A stretch of DNA of 42,260 nucleotides. Source: an uncultured Methanobrevibacter sp. GTDB lineage: Archaea > Methanobacteriota > Methanobacteria > Methanobacteriales > Methanobacteriaceae. The notes under the pieces were generated by a model, which was not told where the DNA came from, searched no databases, and saw nothing but the letters and a program-made list of their open reading frames with translations. The DNA lies in contig NZ_CAMHFP010000014.1 in NCBI RefSeq assembly GCF_946184425.1, forward strand, positions 1-42,260, read 5' to 3'. This document shows positions 9,581 to 18,813 of the stretch, piece by piece. Every line of letters starts with the position of its first letter. Positions within the stretch are counted from its first letter, which is position 1. A program made the translations under genes and the position numbers.

Positions 9581-9703
9581 CTAATTATATTTTGACTCTA
9601 TTTTAACTCATATTTAAAATTACTTATTTTTTTAGGAAAGTTAATTAATAAGTAAGGAGTTAAACATATATCATTATAAGATAATTTTATAAGGGGATAT
9701 AAA

Positions 9704-10984
9704 ATGAAAGCGATTATTTTAAGTGCTGGTGAAGGGTCCAGAATGAGGCCGTTAACACTTACAAAGCCTAAGACCATGTTGCCAGTTGCCGGAAAGCCAA
9801 TCATACAATATAATATCGAATCATTAAGAAACAACGGTATAACTGATATTTTATTAATTGTGCGGTACAAAGAAGAGATGGTTCGTGACTACTTTGGTGA
9901 CGGTAGTGATTTCGGCGTTAACATAACTTATAAAACTCAAAAAGATTTCCTGGGAACTGCAAATGCAATTTCCTATGGGGAAGATTTCATTGAAGACAGT
10001 CTAATTGTTCTGAATGGAGATATCATTCTTGATGATGAAATCATCAATGAAATTATTAAAAAGTATAATTATATGAATCCTGACACATTGATGGTATTGA
10101 CTGAAGTGGAAGACCCTTCAGCTTTTGGTGTTGTTGAAATAGAAGACGGAAACATTAAAAATATTGTTGAAAAGCCTAAAAAGGAAGATGCTCCAAGCAA
10201 TCTTGTCAACACAGGAATCTATATTTTTAATAAAGATATTTTTGATAAGATTAAAAATACAGAAATCTCCGAAAGAGGAGAATACGAAATTACTGACTCA
10301 TTATCTATGCAGATTGAAGATGACAAAAAGGTAATTGGCCATAAAACCAACAAGGATTGGATTGATGTGGGTCGTCCATGGGAATTGATTGAAGTTAATG
10401 AGGAACTGATAGGTCAACTTAAAACAGAAATCAAAGGAACTATAGAGGATGGGGCTCATATTCATGGGGAAGTATTTCTGGATGAGGGAAGTATCATTCG
10501 TGCCGGAGTTTACATTGAAGGAAATGTGTACATAGGTAAAAACTGTGATATTGGTCCTAATTCCTATATTCGTGGTAATTCCTACTTTGGCGATAATGTT
10601 CACGTTGGTAATGCAGTTGAAATCAAAAATTCAATTGTCATGGAAAACACTAACGTCAGCCACTTAAGTTATGTTGGAGATTCTGTGATAGGATCCAACT
10701 GTAACATAGCTGCCGGAACTAACATTGCTAACCTGAGATTCGACAATCAATCCGTCAAAACCAAAATCAAAAATAAGATGATAGACAGTGGAAGGCGTAA
10801 GCTTGGTTCAATCATTGGAGATTCTGTTAAAACAGGAATCAACTCCAGTTTTTCTCCTGGAGTAAAGGTCGGCCACAATTCCACTATTGGATCTGGGGTT
10901 TTGTTATATGATGATGTACCCTCCGATACCCGTGTATTGGTAAAACAAAATCATATCATACAAGATAAAAATAAGAAAAAATAA
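9704..10984 (+). CDS. glmU: Bifunctional sugar-1-phosphate nucleotidyltransferase / acetyltransferase (GlmU-like)
   Basis: A 426-residue two-domain enzyme. The N-terminal nucleotidyltransferase domain opens with ILSAGEGSRMRPLT and KPKTMLPVAGKP, with LNGDIILDD near 105. The C-terminal 190 residues form a left-handed beta-helix of hexapeptide repeats (GNVYIGKNCDIGPNSYIRGN and so on). This architecture in archaea makes UDP-GlcNAc from glucosamine-1-phosphate by acetylation then uridylation. A glucose-1-phosphate thymidylyl/uridylyltransferase specificity is the alternative. The start has AAGGGGAT seven bases upstream. It leads an operon of five genes, and two phosphohexomutases that could supply its substrate are within 6 kb. 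Confidence 0.85.
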   Translation: MKAIILSAGEGSRMRPLTLTKPKTMLPVAGKPIIQYNIESLRNNGITDILLIVRYKEEMVRDYFGDGSDFGVNITYKTQKDFLGTANAISYGEDFIEDSLIVLNGDIILDDEIINEIIKKYNYMNPDTLMVLTEVEDPSAFGVVEIEDGNIKNIVEKPKKEDAPSNLVNTGIYIFNKDIFDKIKNTEISERGEYEITDSLSMQIEDDKKVIGHKTNKDWIDVGRPWELIEVNEELIGQLKTEIKGTIEDGAHIHGEVFLDEGSIIRAGVYIEGNVYIGKNCDIGPNSYIRGNSYFGDNVHVGNAVEIKNSIVMENTNVSHLSYVGDSVIGSNCNIAAGTNIANLRFDNQSVKTKIKNKMIDSGRRKLGSIIGDSVKTGINSSFSPGVKVGHNSTIGSGVLLYDDVPSDTRVLVKQNHIIQDKNKKK

Positions 10985-10995
10985 TTGGCGATATT

Positions 10996-11478
10996 ATGGA
11001 AAATAAAAAAGACTCTATTGTAATATGCCCTGGTGCACAAGTAATTGGTGATGTTGAATTGGGAGAAGACGTATCCATCTGGCATGGTGCCGTTTTAAGG
11101 GGGGATACTGATTCAATCACAATAGGTGACAATTCAAATGTCCAAGATAATTGTGTTGTTCACTGTACTGCTGGTTTTCCAGTTGAAATAGGAAAGAATG
11201 TCTCTGTCGGTCACGGAGCAGTTGTTCACGGATGCAAACTGGAAGACAACGTTTTGATTGGAATGAATGCAACTGTTTTAAACGGCGCATGCATAGGTAA
11301 AAATTCCATTGTGGGTGCAGGTGCTGTTGTAAGTGAGGGAAAGGAATTTCCAGAAGGAAGCTTAATACTGGGAGTCCCCGCCAAAGCAGTCAAGCAGGTC
11401 ACAGAAGAACAGATTAAACATATTCAAGATAATGCAGATAACTACCTCAAACTTTCCAAACAATATAAGGAAGACTGA
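10996..11478 (+). CDS. Gamma-carbonic-anhydrase family protein
   Basis: A 160-residue left-handed beta-helix protein. The start is typical (APGAQVIGDVELGEDVSIWHGAVLRGD family pattern), and the zinc-binding histidines are visible in VVHCTAGF and GHGAVVHGC, the three-His arrangement of gamma-class carbonic anhydrases. The acidic proton-shuttle loop of Methanosarcina Cam is not obvious, so activity may be low or different (YrdA/ferripyochelin-binding-protein-like). It lies 11 bp after glmU and 3 bp before hisC, so it is co-transcribed with both. Confidence 0.85.
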   Translation: MENKKDSIVICPGAQVIGDVELGEDVSIWHGAVLRGDTDSITIGDNSNVQDNCVVHCTAGFPVEIGKNVSVGHGAVVHGCKLEDNVLIGMNATVLNGACIGKNSIVGAGAVVSEGKEFPEGSLILGVPAKAVKQVTEEQIKHIQDNADNYLKLSKQYKED

Positions 11479-11481
11479 ATT

Positions 11482-12582
11482 ATGAAACCAAGACAAATTG
11501 TAGATGAAATGGATTCCTATGTTCCTGGCAGGTCACAAGATGAAATTGCAGAGGAATTCAACTTAAATAAAGATGAAATTATTAAATTAGGTTCAAATGA
11601 AAATCCCTGGGGTCCATCTCCAAAGGCTATGGAAGCTATTGAAAAGGAAATCATGTCAATTAACAGATATCCTGAGTCTCAGCTAAAAGAACTGGTTCAT
11701 GAAATGGCTATGTATAGTGATGTTGATGACTCACAGGTTATTGTTGGTGGGGATGGAGCTGATGAAATCATAGATGTGCTTGCAAAAACATTCATTGATG
11801 AGGGTGATGAATTTGTTGTTCCGTTACCTTCCTACATGTATTATGAATACCTGTTGCAGCAGTATGGAGCCCATCCGGTTTATGCCAAATGGGATTTGGA
11901 TAAAAACGAATTGGATGTGGATTCAATTTTTGACTGCATAAGCGAAAAAACAAAAATGATTTTTTTATGCAGCCCGAACAATCCTACAGGAACTTTAATC
12001 GGAAAAGAAATCCTTGCAGATATTGCAGCTAAAAATCCGAATATTCTCATTGTAATCGATGAGGCATACTTTGAATATTCCGAAGTCACAAACAAGGATT
12101 TGATTAATGAATATGATAATATTTTCATAATCAGAACAATGTCCAAGGTTTTAGGTCTTGCTGGTATGAGGATAGGTTATGGTTTGGCTTGTGCGGAGAT
12201 TATTGAATATATGCATAGGATTAAGCCTGTATTTTCACTTACAAGATTATCTTTTGCCGCTGCTCTCAACACATTCAGAGACAAAAAATACATTGCCGAA
12301 TCAATCGAAAAAGGAATTGAGTCAAGACAGTATTTATATGAAGAATTATCAAAAATCGATTCACTTAATGTATTTCCATCAAAATCTAATTTCATGTTGA
12401 TTGGTGTTAAAGACACTGGTTTTACAGCATCTGAATTGGCTTTGGAACTTATGAAACGTGGAATTATTGTTAGAGATTGTACTTCTTTTAAGGGATTGGA
12501 TGAATATTGGATAAGAATCAGTATTTGCACTCTTGAAGAGGATGAGAAATTTATTAATGTTATGAAAGAGGTTTTAAATTAA
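11482..12582 (+). CDS. hisC: Histidinol-phosphate aminotransferase
   Basis: A fold-type I PLP aminotransferase of 366 residues acting in histidine biosynthesis (imidazole-acetol phosphate to histidinol phosphate). Visible motifs are [14 protein letters not shown] near residue 36, the NNPTGT substrate/PLP loop, the DEAYFEY aspartate/tyrosine segment and the Schiff-base lysine in [17 protein letters not shown] near 222. The start is 3 bp after the previous gene, whose last codons provide AAGGAAG. The stop is directly followed by the next ATG. No other histidine genes are nearby. An aromatic or cobalamin-pathway (CobD-like) role is less likely given the HisC-type N-terminus. Confidence 0.88.
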   Translation: MKPRQIVDEMDSYVPGRSQDEIAEEFNLNKDEIIKLGSNENPWGPSPKAMEAIEKEIMSINRYPESQLKELVHEMAMYSDVDDSQVIVGGDGADEIIDVLAKTFIDEGDEFVVPLPSYMYYEYLLQQYGAHPVYAKWDLDKNELDVDSIFDCISEKTKMIFLCSPNNPTGTLIGKEILADIAAKNPNILIVIDEAYFEYSEVTNKDLINEYDNIFIIRTMSKVLGLAGMRIGYGLACAEIIEYMHRIKPVFSLTRLSFAAALNTFRDKKYIAESIEKGIESRQYLYEELSKIDSLNVFPSKSNFMLIGVKDTGFTASELALELMKRGIIVRDCTSFKGLDEYWIRISICTLEEDEKFINVMKEVLN

Positions 12583-13290
12583 ATGTTTATCGGTGGAACG
12601 GTAATATCTTCAGTGGAATTTCATGGAAATATGTCACTGGTTATTTTCATGTCAGGTTGTCCATTAACCTGCAGATATTGCCATAATGTTGAATTATTTG
12701 AAGATAAAACTGAATGGTCTCTTGAAAAAGTGAAAGAAGAGATAGATTCTTCTGCAGATTTTTTAGATGCCATTGTAATTTCCGGAGGGGAACCGTTGGT
12801 TCAGACTGATGCGGTCATAGAAATATTTAAATATGTTCGTGAACTGGGTCTTAAAACAAAATTGGATACCAGTGGAATTTATCCCGAAAAGATACGTGAA
12901 CTTCTGAATCTTAAGCTTATCGATTATGTTTCTTTGGATGTCAAAACAACTTTTTCAAAATACAGAAAGATTACGGGATCTAATGTCGGATTCAAGGTTA
13001 AAAAGTCAATGGAATTAATAAACAGCAATCCTGATGTTCATCTTGAGTTAAGGACAACTTATGTTCCGACATTGCATACTAAAAAGGATATCCTCAATCT
13101 TGTTGATGAGATTGAAGGGGATATCTATACTCTTCAGCAATTCAGAAATAAGAATGTTTTAGACCCGGCTCTTGAAAAAGTGGAGGTTCCGAATCCTCAT
13201 GACTTAAGAAAAATAGCTGAAGAAATCAAACCTTATTTCGACGGTCAGGTTAAAGTGAAAAGCGCCGAATTTGGAGAGCAGATAATTTAA
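12583..13290 (+). CDS. Radical SAM activating protein, anaerobic ribonucleotide reductase type
   Basis: A 235-residue radical SAM enzyme. The [4Fe-4S]/SAM motif is CPLTCRYCHN (CxxxCxxC, residues about 26-34), followed by the ISGGEPLVQ glycine-rich SAM loop. The opening GGTVISSVEFHGNMSLVIF matches the TIGR02495/NrdG2 family, which generates the glycyl radical on anaerobic ribonucleoside-triphosphate reductase. The reductase itself is not in the window. Translation is coupled to hisC: the hisC TAA is immediately followed by this ATG. Another glycyl-radical partner is possible. Confidence 0.8.
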   Translation: MFIGGTVISSVEFHGNMSLVIFMSGCPLTCRYCHNVELFEDKTEWSLEKVKEEIDSSADFLDAIVISGGEPLVQTDAVIEIFKYVRELGLKTKLDTSGIYPEKIRELLNLKLIDYVSLDVKTTFSKYRKITGSNVGFKVKKSMELINSNPDVHLELRTTYVPTLHTKKDILNLVDEIEGDIYTLQQFRNKNVLDPALEKVEVPNPHDLRKIAEEIKPYFDGQVKVKSAEFGEQII

Positions 13291-13310
13291 TATTAAATGG
13301 AGGTGTCAAT

Positions 13311-14447
13311 TTGCCAATTTTATCTTTTTCAAGTAATGATATTGATGTTATTACTGGTAAAAAAACAAGAACTATACGTAAAACTTGGAAGACTCCTCTT
13401 AAAAAAGGTGATAGGCTTTATTGCTATTGGAATCTTGTATCTAAAGAAAAAATGAAGATTTTTGAAGCCATCGTAACTGATGTTGAAAACATTCCGTTCA
13501 GTGAAATTGAAGGCAATGAGGAATTGGCCAGACAGGAGGGATTTGAAGATGCAAAGGATATGCTTCGTGAATTTAAGAAGATGTATGGTGGCAGAATCGA
13601 CAAATCCGAAGAGTTCCAAATAATCTATTTTGAAAAGCTCAACATTGACGATTGGAAAGGAGACAAGATAGATGAAAAGGCCATGATTACGAAAAGGGCA
13701 GATATTCTTTTTGACACTGGTAAGTTTGATAAATCTACAATGTGTTATGATGCCGCTTTAAGACTGGATCCAAATGATGTTTATTTGCTTAACAAGCAGG
13801 GAGATAACCTGTCCAGATTGGGCAGGTTCATTGATGCAATTGAATGTTATGACAAGGCATTGGAAATTGAGCCTGACAATGAGTATATTTTAAACAACAA
13901 GGCTATTGCCCTTTTAAATTCCGGAAATATTAATGAGGCATATAAATCAAGCACCATTGCATATAATTTCGCTCCAAGCAATCCTATCGTTTTGTATTGG
14001 AGAGGATTTATTCTGGAAATGCTGGGAAGATATGACCAGGCATTAAGGATTTATGACAAGCTTATTCAAATTGATGGCGAAAACCCTGAAGTATGGAACT
14101 CCCGCGGTAATCTGTTGACTGATATGGGAAGACCTGAAGAAGCTATCGAATCATTTAATAAAGCTGTAGAAGTTTGTTTGGATGATTCTGAAATGGATGC
14201 TTCCGCAATCAATAGGATGGGCAATGCCTTCATTGATTTGGGTAAATTCGATGAAGCTTTAGATTGCTTTAATAAAGCTATTTCTCTTGAAAAATACAAT
14301 ATTGACTTTTTATTAAATAAAGGTGTTGTATTGATGGAATTGGGAAAATTTGAAGAAGCGGTAGATAGTTTTAATCAGGTGTTGCTTAGAAATCCGGATA
14401 ATGAGGATGCATTTTTCTTAAAAGAGGAATGTTTGGAAAACTTTTAG
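13311..14447 (+). CDS. ASCH-like domain fused to TPR repeats
   Basis: A 378-residue protein with an unusual layout. Residues 1-110 resemble an ASCH (PUA-like) domain: the N-terminal ITGKKTRTIRKTW basic motif, GDRLYCYW, and a later EGF-containing segment. ASCH domains bind RNA or hydrolyse modified cytidine in some families. Residues of about 125-378 are six to seven tetratricopeptide repeats (e.g. RFIDAIECYDKALEIEPDN, KFDEALDCFNKAISLEKYN). The start codon is TTG at 13311, supported by a strong GGAGGTG at 13299-13305. It is the last gene of the glmU operon, 20 bp after the radical SAM gene. Its function is unknown. It may recruit partners through TPRs to an RNA or nucleotide target. Confidence 0.75.
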   Translation: MPILSFSSNDIDVITGKKTRTIRKTWKTPLKKGDRLYCYWNLVSKEKMKIFEAIVTDVENIPFSEIEGNEELARQEGFEDAKDMLREFKKMYGGRIDKSEEFQIIYFEKLNIDDWKGDKIDEKAMITKRADILFDTGKFDKSTMCYDAALRLDPNDVYLLNKQGDNLSRLGRFIDAIECYDKALEIEPDNEYILNNKAIALLNSGNINEAYKSSTIAYNFAPSNPIVLYWRGFILEMLGRYDQALRIYDKLIQIDGENPEVWNSRGNLLTDMGRPEEAIESFNKAVEVCLDDSEMDASAINRMGNAFIDLGKFDEALDCFNKAISLEKYNIDFLLNKGVVLMELGKFEEAVDSFNQVLLRNPDNEDAFFLKEECLENF

Positions 14448-14463
14448 ATATTTGGTTTTGTGA

Positions 14464-14496
14464 TGTAGATTGCTGTTCTACACTTTATTAATTTTT
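14464..14496 (+). terminator. Weak hairpin and T-rich tract after the ASCH-TPR gene
   Basis: TGTAGA (14464-14469) pairs with TCTACA (14477-14482) around seven bases, followed by a T-rich but interrupted tract. It is a candidate end for the five-gene operon, weaker than the others in this window. Confidence 0.35.
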
Positions 14497-14619
14497 ATTT
14501 TACATTTGCTTATTTTAGAAAAAAGATTATTTTAATTTAATGAAATCCTATATCTTGTGATTTAATTATTCATAAAATCAATTTAATGAGAATAAAATTT
14601 GGTGATGGTGGGAGTTTAA

Positions 14620-15984
14620 TTATTTTTTATATTTTTTAATTAAACTCATTCCCCATTCGGTCATTTCGTCTGCTTTTTCCTGTGAGTCTGATTCTGAAAA
14701 GCATCTGAAAATTGGTTCTGTTCCGGATGGTCTTATGATTACCCATCCATCTTCTTTAAGGATTTTTACACCGTCTGTCAGGTCTAATTTAAAATCTGTT
14801 GTAGTTTTAATCTCTTCTGCAATGTTGTTCATTACTTCCTGCTTTTGATCGTCGCTACATTCGATTTTCATTTTACTTGAATAATAAATTGGAAGCTCTG
14901 AAACTAATTGGGACAATGTTTTTTTCTCTTTGGCAATTGTTTCTAAAATTTTTGCCACAGTCATTACAGCATCCCTTCCATAAACGAAGTCAGGGAAAAT
15001 TAAACCGCCATTTTCTTCCCCTCCAAACAGACCATTTTCCTCTTTGAGTTTACGGGCTACAAGCAAATCTCCAACAGCGGTGGCTATAACTTTACCGTTG
15101 TATTCTTCTGCAATATCATAAATTGCCTGTGATGTAGCAACGGTTGTAACGATTGTTCCTCCATTGTTTTCTTTAAACATTTGTTTTTCTACAAGTGTGA
15201 ATGTTTTATCTCCCAAAACAAAGCTGCCATTCTCATCAATGCAGATGGTTCTGTCTGCATCTCCGTCATGTGCAAGACCGATATCTGCGTTAAGATTTTT
15301 AACAACATTTATTAACTCCTGCAAGTTTTCTTCAATCGGTTCTGGGTCACGGCCTGGGAAAAATCCGTCAGCTTGACAATTGAGTGTTGTTACTTCACAG
15401 CCAAGTTTTCTAATCAGGTATGGTGCAGTGTATGATCCTGCTCCTGAACCGCAATCCACGACAACTTTCAGATTTGCTTCTTTGATTGCCTTGGCATCAA
15501 CTTTGGAAATTGCTTCATCGATATACTCCTCAATGATTTTGTCATTTTTGTATAATTTTCCAATTTCAGACCAATGTGCTCTTTTAGGTTCTCCGTCAAA
15601 GTACAGTTTTTCGATTGCAAGATCCATTTCATCAGGTATTCCAATACCGAATTCATCCAAAAATTTGAGACCGTTATATTTTGGAGGATTGTGTGAAGCG
15701 GTAATCATCACTCCTCCGTCGTAATATTTGCGAACGGCATACTGAACAGCTGGTGTCGGCAAAATTCCTAAATCCACAACATCACATCCGGAAGATAAAA
15801 GTCCGGCTTTTACAGCTTCCATAAGCATAGGGCTTGATGTTCTGGTATCTCCTCCGACAGCTACAGTGCCTTGAATTTGTGTTCCATAACACGCTGCAAG
15901 TCTTGATGCGAATTCTGGGGTTAATACATCATTTGCAGTTCTTCTAACTCCAAATGTTCCAAATAATCGTTTTTTATCAGACAT
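14620..15984 (-). CDS. glmM: Phosphohexomutase (phosphoglucosamine mutase type), copy 2
   Basis: A 454-residue alpha-D-phosphohexomutase. Active-site loops are present: LFGTFGVRR at 7-15 (F and R where copy 1 has S and G), ITASHNPPKYNGLKF with the phosphoserine near 94, AHDGDADRT near 240 and IRPSGTEPIFR near 420. The substrate loop GGEENGGL differs from GGEPSGT in copy 1, which points to a different preferred sugar phosphate. Archaeal GlmM proteins often carry GGEENGG-like loops, so this copy is a good candidate for the true phosphoglucosamine mutase. It is convergent with the glmU operon. Confidence 0.85.
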   Translation of the reverse strand: MSDKKRLFGTFGVRRTANDVLTPEFASRLAACYGTQIQGTVAVGGDTRTSSPMLMEAVKAGLLSSGCDVVDLGILPTPAVQYAVRKYYDGGVMITASHNPPKYNGLKFLDEFGIGIPDEMDLAIEKLYFDGEPKRAHWSEIGKLYKNDKIIEEYIDEAISKVDAKAIKEANLKVVVDCGSGAGSYTAPYLIRKLGCEVTTLNCQADGFFPGRDPEPIEENLQELINVVKNLNADIGLAHDGDADRTICIDENGSFVLGDKTFTLVEKQMFKENNGGTIVTTVATSQAIYDIAEEYNGKVIATAVGDLLVARKLKEENGLFGGEENGGLIFPDFVYGRDAVMTVAKILETIAKEKKTLSQLVSELPIYYSSKMKIECSDDQKQEVMNNIAEEIKTTTDFKLDLTDGVKILKEDGWVIIRPSGTEPIFRCFSESDSQEKADEMTEWGMSLIKKYKK

Positions 15985-16041
15985 ATTAGTAAATCCTTAA
16001 AATTTGTTTTATATTATTTTTGAATTTTAGTTAATAAATAT

Positions 16042-16440
16042 TTAACTAGTTATTTTAAGACTGTCTCCCGATGACAAAATTAATTCGAGCTGTGAATTGT
16101 ATTCGGTGATTTTTCCAACAATCTCCACTTTCTTGTCTTTAAAATCATTGATGTCCAAGTTATTTGATTGTATCTCGACCGCCTGACTTTCAAAGATTAT
16201 TAAAGGCATCTGTCCGGTTCCATCATTAACTGTCAAAAAATAACTGCTTTTGGAGCTTGATTGGGATATATCCTGAATCACGCAATCGATTTTAACCTCT
16301 TCGTCTATCATTCCTCTGTTGATGTCCTTAATGTCAATTTCCTTAACTTCAATTGTGGGGGTGAATATAATCAGGCCGATTATTCCGATAAGAGAAGTTA
16401 TTAAAGCTATTTTTAATAGTTTTTCATCTGTAATTTCCAT
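16042..16440 (-). CDS. Membrane-anchored OB-fold protein
   Basis: A 132-residue protein with one hydrophobic segment at about residues 8-28 (KIALITSLIGIIGLIIFTP). The rest forms a single OB-fold resembling the tRNA-anticodon/helicase-type nucleic-acid-binding domain (DCVIQDISQ, SYFLTVNDGTGQMPLIIF, KKVEIVGKITEYNSQLELIL). The topology suggests the domain lies outside the membrane or is tethered to its inner face. The helix could instead be an uncleaved signal sequence. Related small proteins occur in methanogens without assigned function. It stands about 55 bp upstream of copy-2 phosphohexomutase on the same strand and may be co-transcribed. Ligand unknown. Confidence 0.65.
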   Translation of the reverse strand: MEITDEKLLKIALITSLIGIIGLIIFTPTIEVKEIDIKDINRGMIDEEVKIDCVIQDISQSSSKSSYFLTVNDGTGQMPLIIFESQAVEIQSNNLDINDFKDKKVEIVGKITEYNSQLELILSSGDSLKITS

Positions 16441-16495
16441 AAGATGCTATTATTTTTTATAATTAAAATAGGTGATAGGATTTTGATTTGTAAAA

Positions 16496-16502
16496 TTTAT
16501 AT
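16496..16502 (+). promoter_or_regulatory. TATA box of the queuosine-precursor transporter gene
   Basis: TTTATAT is centred 27 bp before the ATG at 16526 with no ribosome-binding site between. This is a probable leaderless start. Confidence 0.5.
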
Positions 16503-16525
16503 CTTGAAAAAATTAAACTATACTC

Positions 16526-17158
16526 ATGTTTGATAATCTTACAAAAGTGGAATTGTATTCTGTGCTGACCGGAATTTTCACCGCCTGTCTGATAATATCC
16601 AATATTATCGCAGGCAAGACCTTCTCGTTCTTTTCGTTTGTTCTTCCCTGTGGGGTGATTATATTTCCGGTGATTTATATCGTAAATGATGTTTTGGCTG
16701 AGGTATATGGTTATCGAAAGGCAAGAAATGTAATTCTGCTCGGATTTTTTATGAATATGGTTGCAGTAATCTGTTATGCTGTAACAATTTATCTTCCGGC
16801 ACCAGTGTTTTTTGAAAACTCTGAAGCATTTAATGCTGTCCTTGGAAGTACCTGGAGGTTATTGCTCGCAAGTTTTCTTGCATATCTTGCAGGTTCTCTG
16901 GTAAATGCAAAACTGATGGTATTTTTGAAAGAAAAATCAGAAGACAGCTTATTTTTCAGGTGCATCGTATCAACTTTTGTAGGTGAAGGGTTGGATGCCA
17001 TAATCTTTATTTCAATTGGATTTTTAGGAACAATGCCTTTGGAAGCTTTAATTTCAATGATTATAGCTCAGGCGATATTTAAAACGGTATATGAAATAAT
17101 TGTGTATCCTTTAACAAAATATGTGATTGGTAGTGTCAAGGCACTACCTGAAAACTAA
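16526..17158 (+). CDS. yhhQ: YhhQ/QueT-type (VUT, DUF165) 7-deazaguanine precursor transporter
   Basis: A 210-residue membrane protein with about six helices, carrying the COG1738 signature: ISNIIAGKTFSFF, FPVIYIVNDVLAEVYGYRKAR and the later FVGEGLDAIIFISIGF segment. Bacterial YhhQ imports preQ0/preQ1 for queuosine. In an archaeon the product is archaeosine, so it probably salvages preQ0 or a related base. An ArcS-like protein occurs at 31788-32699, consistent with this. The gene is convergent with the DNA ligase gene and their stop codons overlap, leaving no intergenic terminator. Confidence 0.85.
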   Translation: MFDNLTKVELYSVLTGIFTACLIISNIIAGKTFSFFSFVLPCGVIIFPVIYIVNDVLAEVYGYRKARNVILLGFFMNMVAVICYAVTIYLPAPVFFENSEAFNAVLGSTWRLLLASFLAYLAGSLVNAKLMVFLKEKSEDSLFFRCIVSTFVGEGLDAIIFISIGFLGTMPLEALISMIIAQAIFKTVYEIIVYPLTKYVIGSVKALPEN

Positions 17159-18813
17159 TGTCCTGTATGATACATTGAAAGCAATCTTTCAACGGTATCT
17201 GCATCCATAGGACTTTTATCTTTTCTGATGTTTTTAACAACAGGGAATCTTAAGGAATAACCGGTTTCATATTCGGGAGATTCGACAATTTCGGAGAATG
17301 CGATTTCCAAAACGATTTTAGGTTCGACAGTTATTTCCCTGCCTTTGGTGGAAATTTCAAGTTCCTTCATTTTATTGGTCAGATATTCTAATGTCGCATC
17401 GTCAAGACCTGTTGCGGCATAAGCAACTGTTTTAAAGTCATCATTTTCATCCCTAAGCGCCACCAGATATGATCCGACAAAGTCTCCACGTTTTCCTATT
17501 CCATATGTTCCTCCGACAATCACCATATCCAATGTTTCAGGTTCTGCCTTATATTTAAGCATCTTTTTACCTCGCAATCCCGGAATATACTCTGATGATG
17601 CATCTTTAATCATTATTCCTTCATGGCCTTCGTCGATTGAGGTTTCGAATAACTTTTGAATCTCGTCAATGTTGTCTGCAGTTCCAACTACCATTGTACT
17701 TAAATTCATTTCATCAATGGAAGTGTCTACAATACTTTCCAAGGTTTCCCTTCTAATTTTTAGGGGTTCATCAATCATTGGAACCTTATAGTACATCACA
17801 TCAAAGAGAAATACTTTCAGGGGAACATTTTCCATAGCCTCTTCCACATTGTGTTTTCTTCGAACCCTATGCAGAACATTTTGGAAAGGCAACGGTTTAC
17901 CGTCTCTTGTGGCTATGACCTCTCCTTCTACAATGTAGTCTTCATGAGGTAAGTGTTCGTCGAACAGTTCAACAATTTCTGGAAGGGCGTGTGTAATGTT
18001 TTCAAGTCTTCTGGTGAATATTTTGATTTCCGAACCGTTTCTGTGAACTTGCAGCCTTATTCCGTCATATTTGGTATCGCAGATTGCTTCACCCATTTCA
18101 GGAATAATCTCTTCAAGTGGGGGTGCAAGCTGTGCAAGCATAGGTTTTACAGGAGTTCCGGGAGTTAAATTGAGTTTTTCCAATCCTTCGCTTCCTTCTT
18201 CTTTTGCAGTTCTTGCAACTACTGAAAAGTCATTTGTAAGCATTTGTGCCCGTTCAACAATAGCCTTGTCAATGTCGAATGCCTGAGCAATAGCATCTCT
18301 AACCACTCCATCTCCAACACCAATTCTAAGCTCTTCTGTTATAGTACGGGTTAGGTATTTGGCTTCAGTAGCACTGGCCTGACTTAATAATTCCAATATG
18401 ATTGCAATTTTACGGTTGGTAGATCTTGAACCGCTTATCTGTGATAGTTTACGTAAGCTATTGAATACAAAATCAATTGTTAAAGGTTTTGAGAAAAATG
18501 TCATTTGGGACTTTTTAGCATATAATTTGATGCATGCAAGACCTATGTCTCCTTCATCACGGACGGCATCCTCCACTGCTGATTGTGTGGTTCCAACAGC
18601 TTCAGCAACAGCTCTTTCAACTAATTTTCCGCCAATTCCAATTTCTTCTGAGCTCCATGCCGGAAATACGACGCCCAATATCAATAATCCTACTTTTTCA
18701 ATAGTATCTGAATCTAATTTTTTCAGATATTCAGCTATTATTTCAGTCTTTTCCAGTCTTTTTGTAGTTGCTTCTAAGCTTGAATAAACATCTACCAATT
18801 CTTGATATTTCAT
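17155..18813 (-). CDS. lig: ATP-dependent DNA ligase
   Basis: A 552-residue archaeal replicative/repair DNA ligase I. The N-terminal alpha-helical DNA-binding domain spans about 1-220. The adenylated lysine is in CDTKYDGIRLQVHR (near 248), followed by motif III FLFDVMYY, motif IV EGIMIKD and motif V LKYKAE, then the OB domain. I chose the ATG at 18813 (MKYQELVDVYSS). A longer frame upstream overlaps thiC and lacks support. The start overlaps the thiC stop by one base (TGATG), indicating translational coupling. The gene end overlaps the end of the convergent transporter gene by three bases. Confidence 0.95.
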   Translation of the reverse strand: MKYQELVDVYSSLEATTKRLEKTEIIAEYLKKLDSDTIEKVGLLILGVVFPAWSSEEIGIGGKLVERAVAEAVGTTQSAVEDAVRDEGDIGLACIKLYAKKSQMTFFSKPLTIDFVFNSLRKLSQISGSRSTNRKIAIILELLSQASATEAKYLTRTITEELRIGVGDGVVRDAIAQAFDIDKAIVERAQMLTNDFSVVARTAKEEGSEGLEKLNLTPGTPVKPMLAQLAPPLEEIIPEMGEAICDTKYDGIRLQVHRNGSEIKIFTRRLENITHALPEIVELFDEHLPHEDYIVEGEVIATRDGKPLPFQNVLHRVRRKHNVEEAMENVPLKVFLFDVMYYKVPMIDEPLKIRRETLESIVDTSIDEMNLSTMVVGTADNIDEIQKLFETSIDEGHEGIMIKDASSEYIPGLRGKKMLKYKAEPETLDMVIVGGTYGIGKRGDFVGSYLVALRDENDDFKTVAYAATGLDDATLEYLTNKMKELEISTKGREITVEPKIVLEIAFSEIVESPEYETGYSLRFPVVKNIRKDKSPMDADTVERLLSMYHTGH

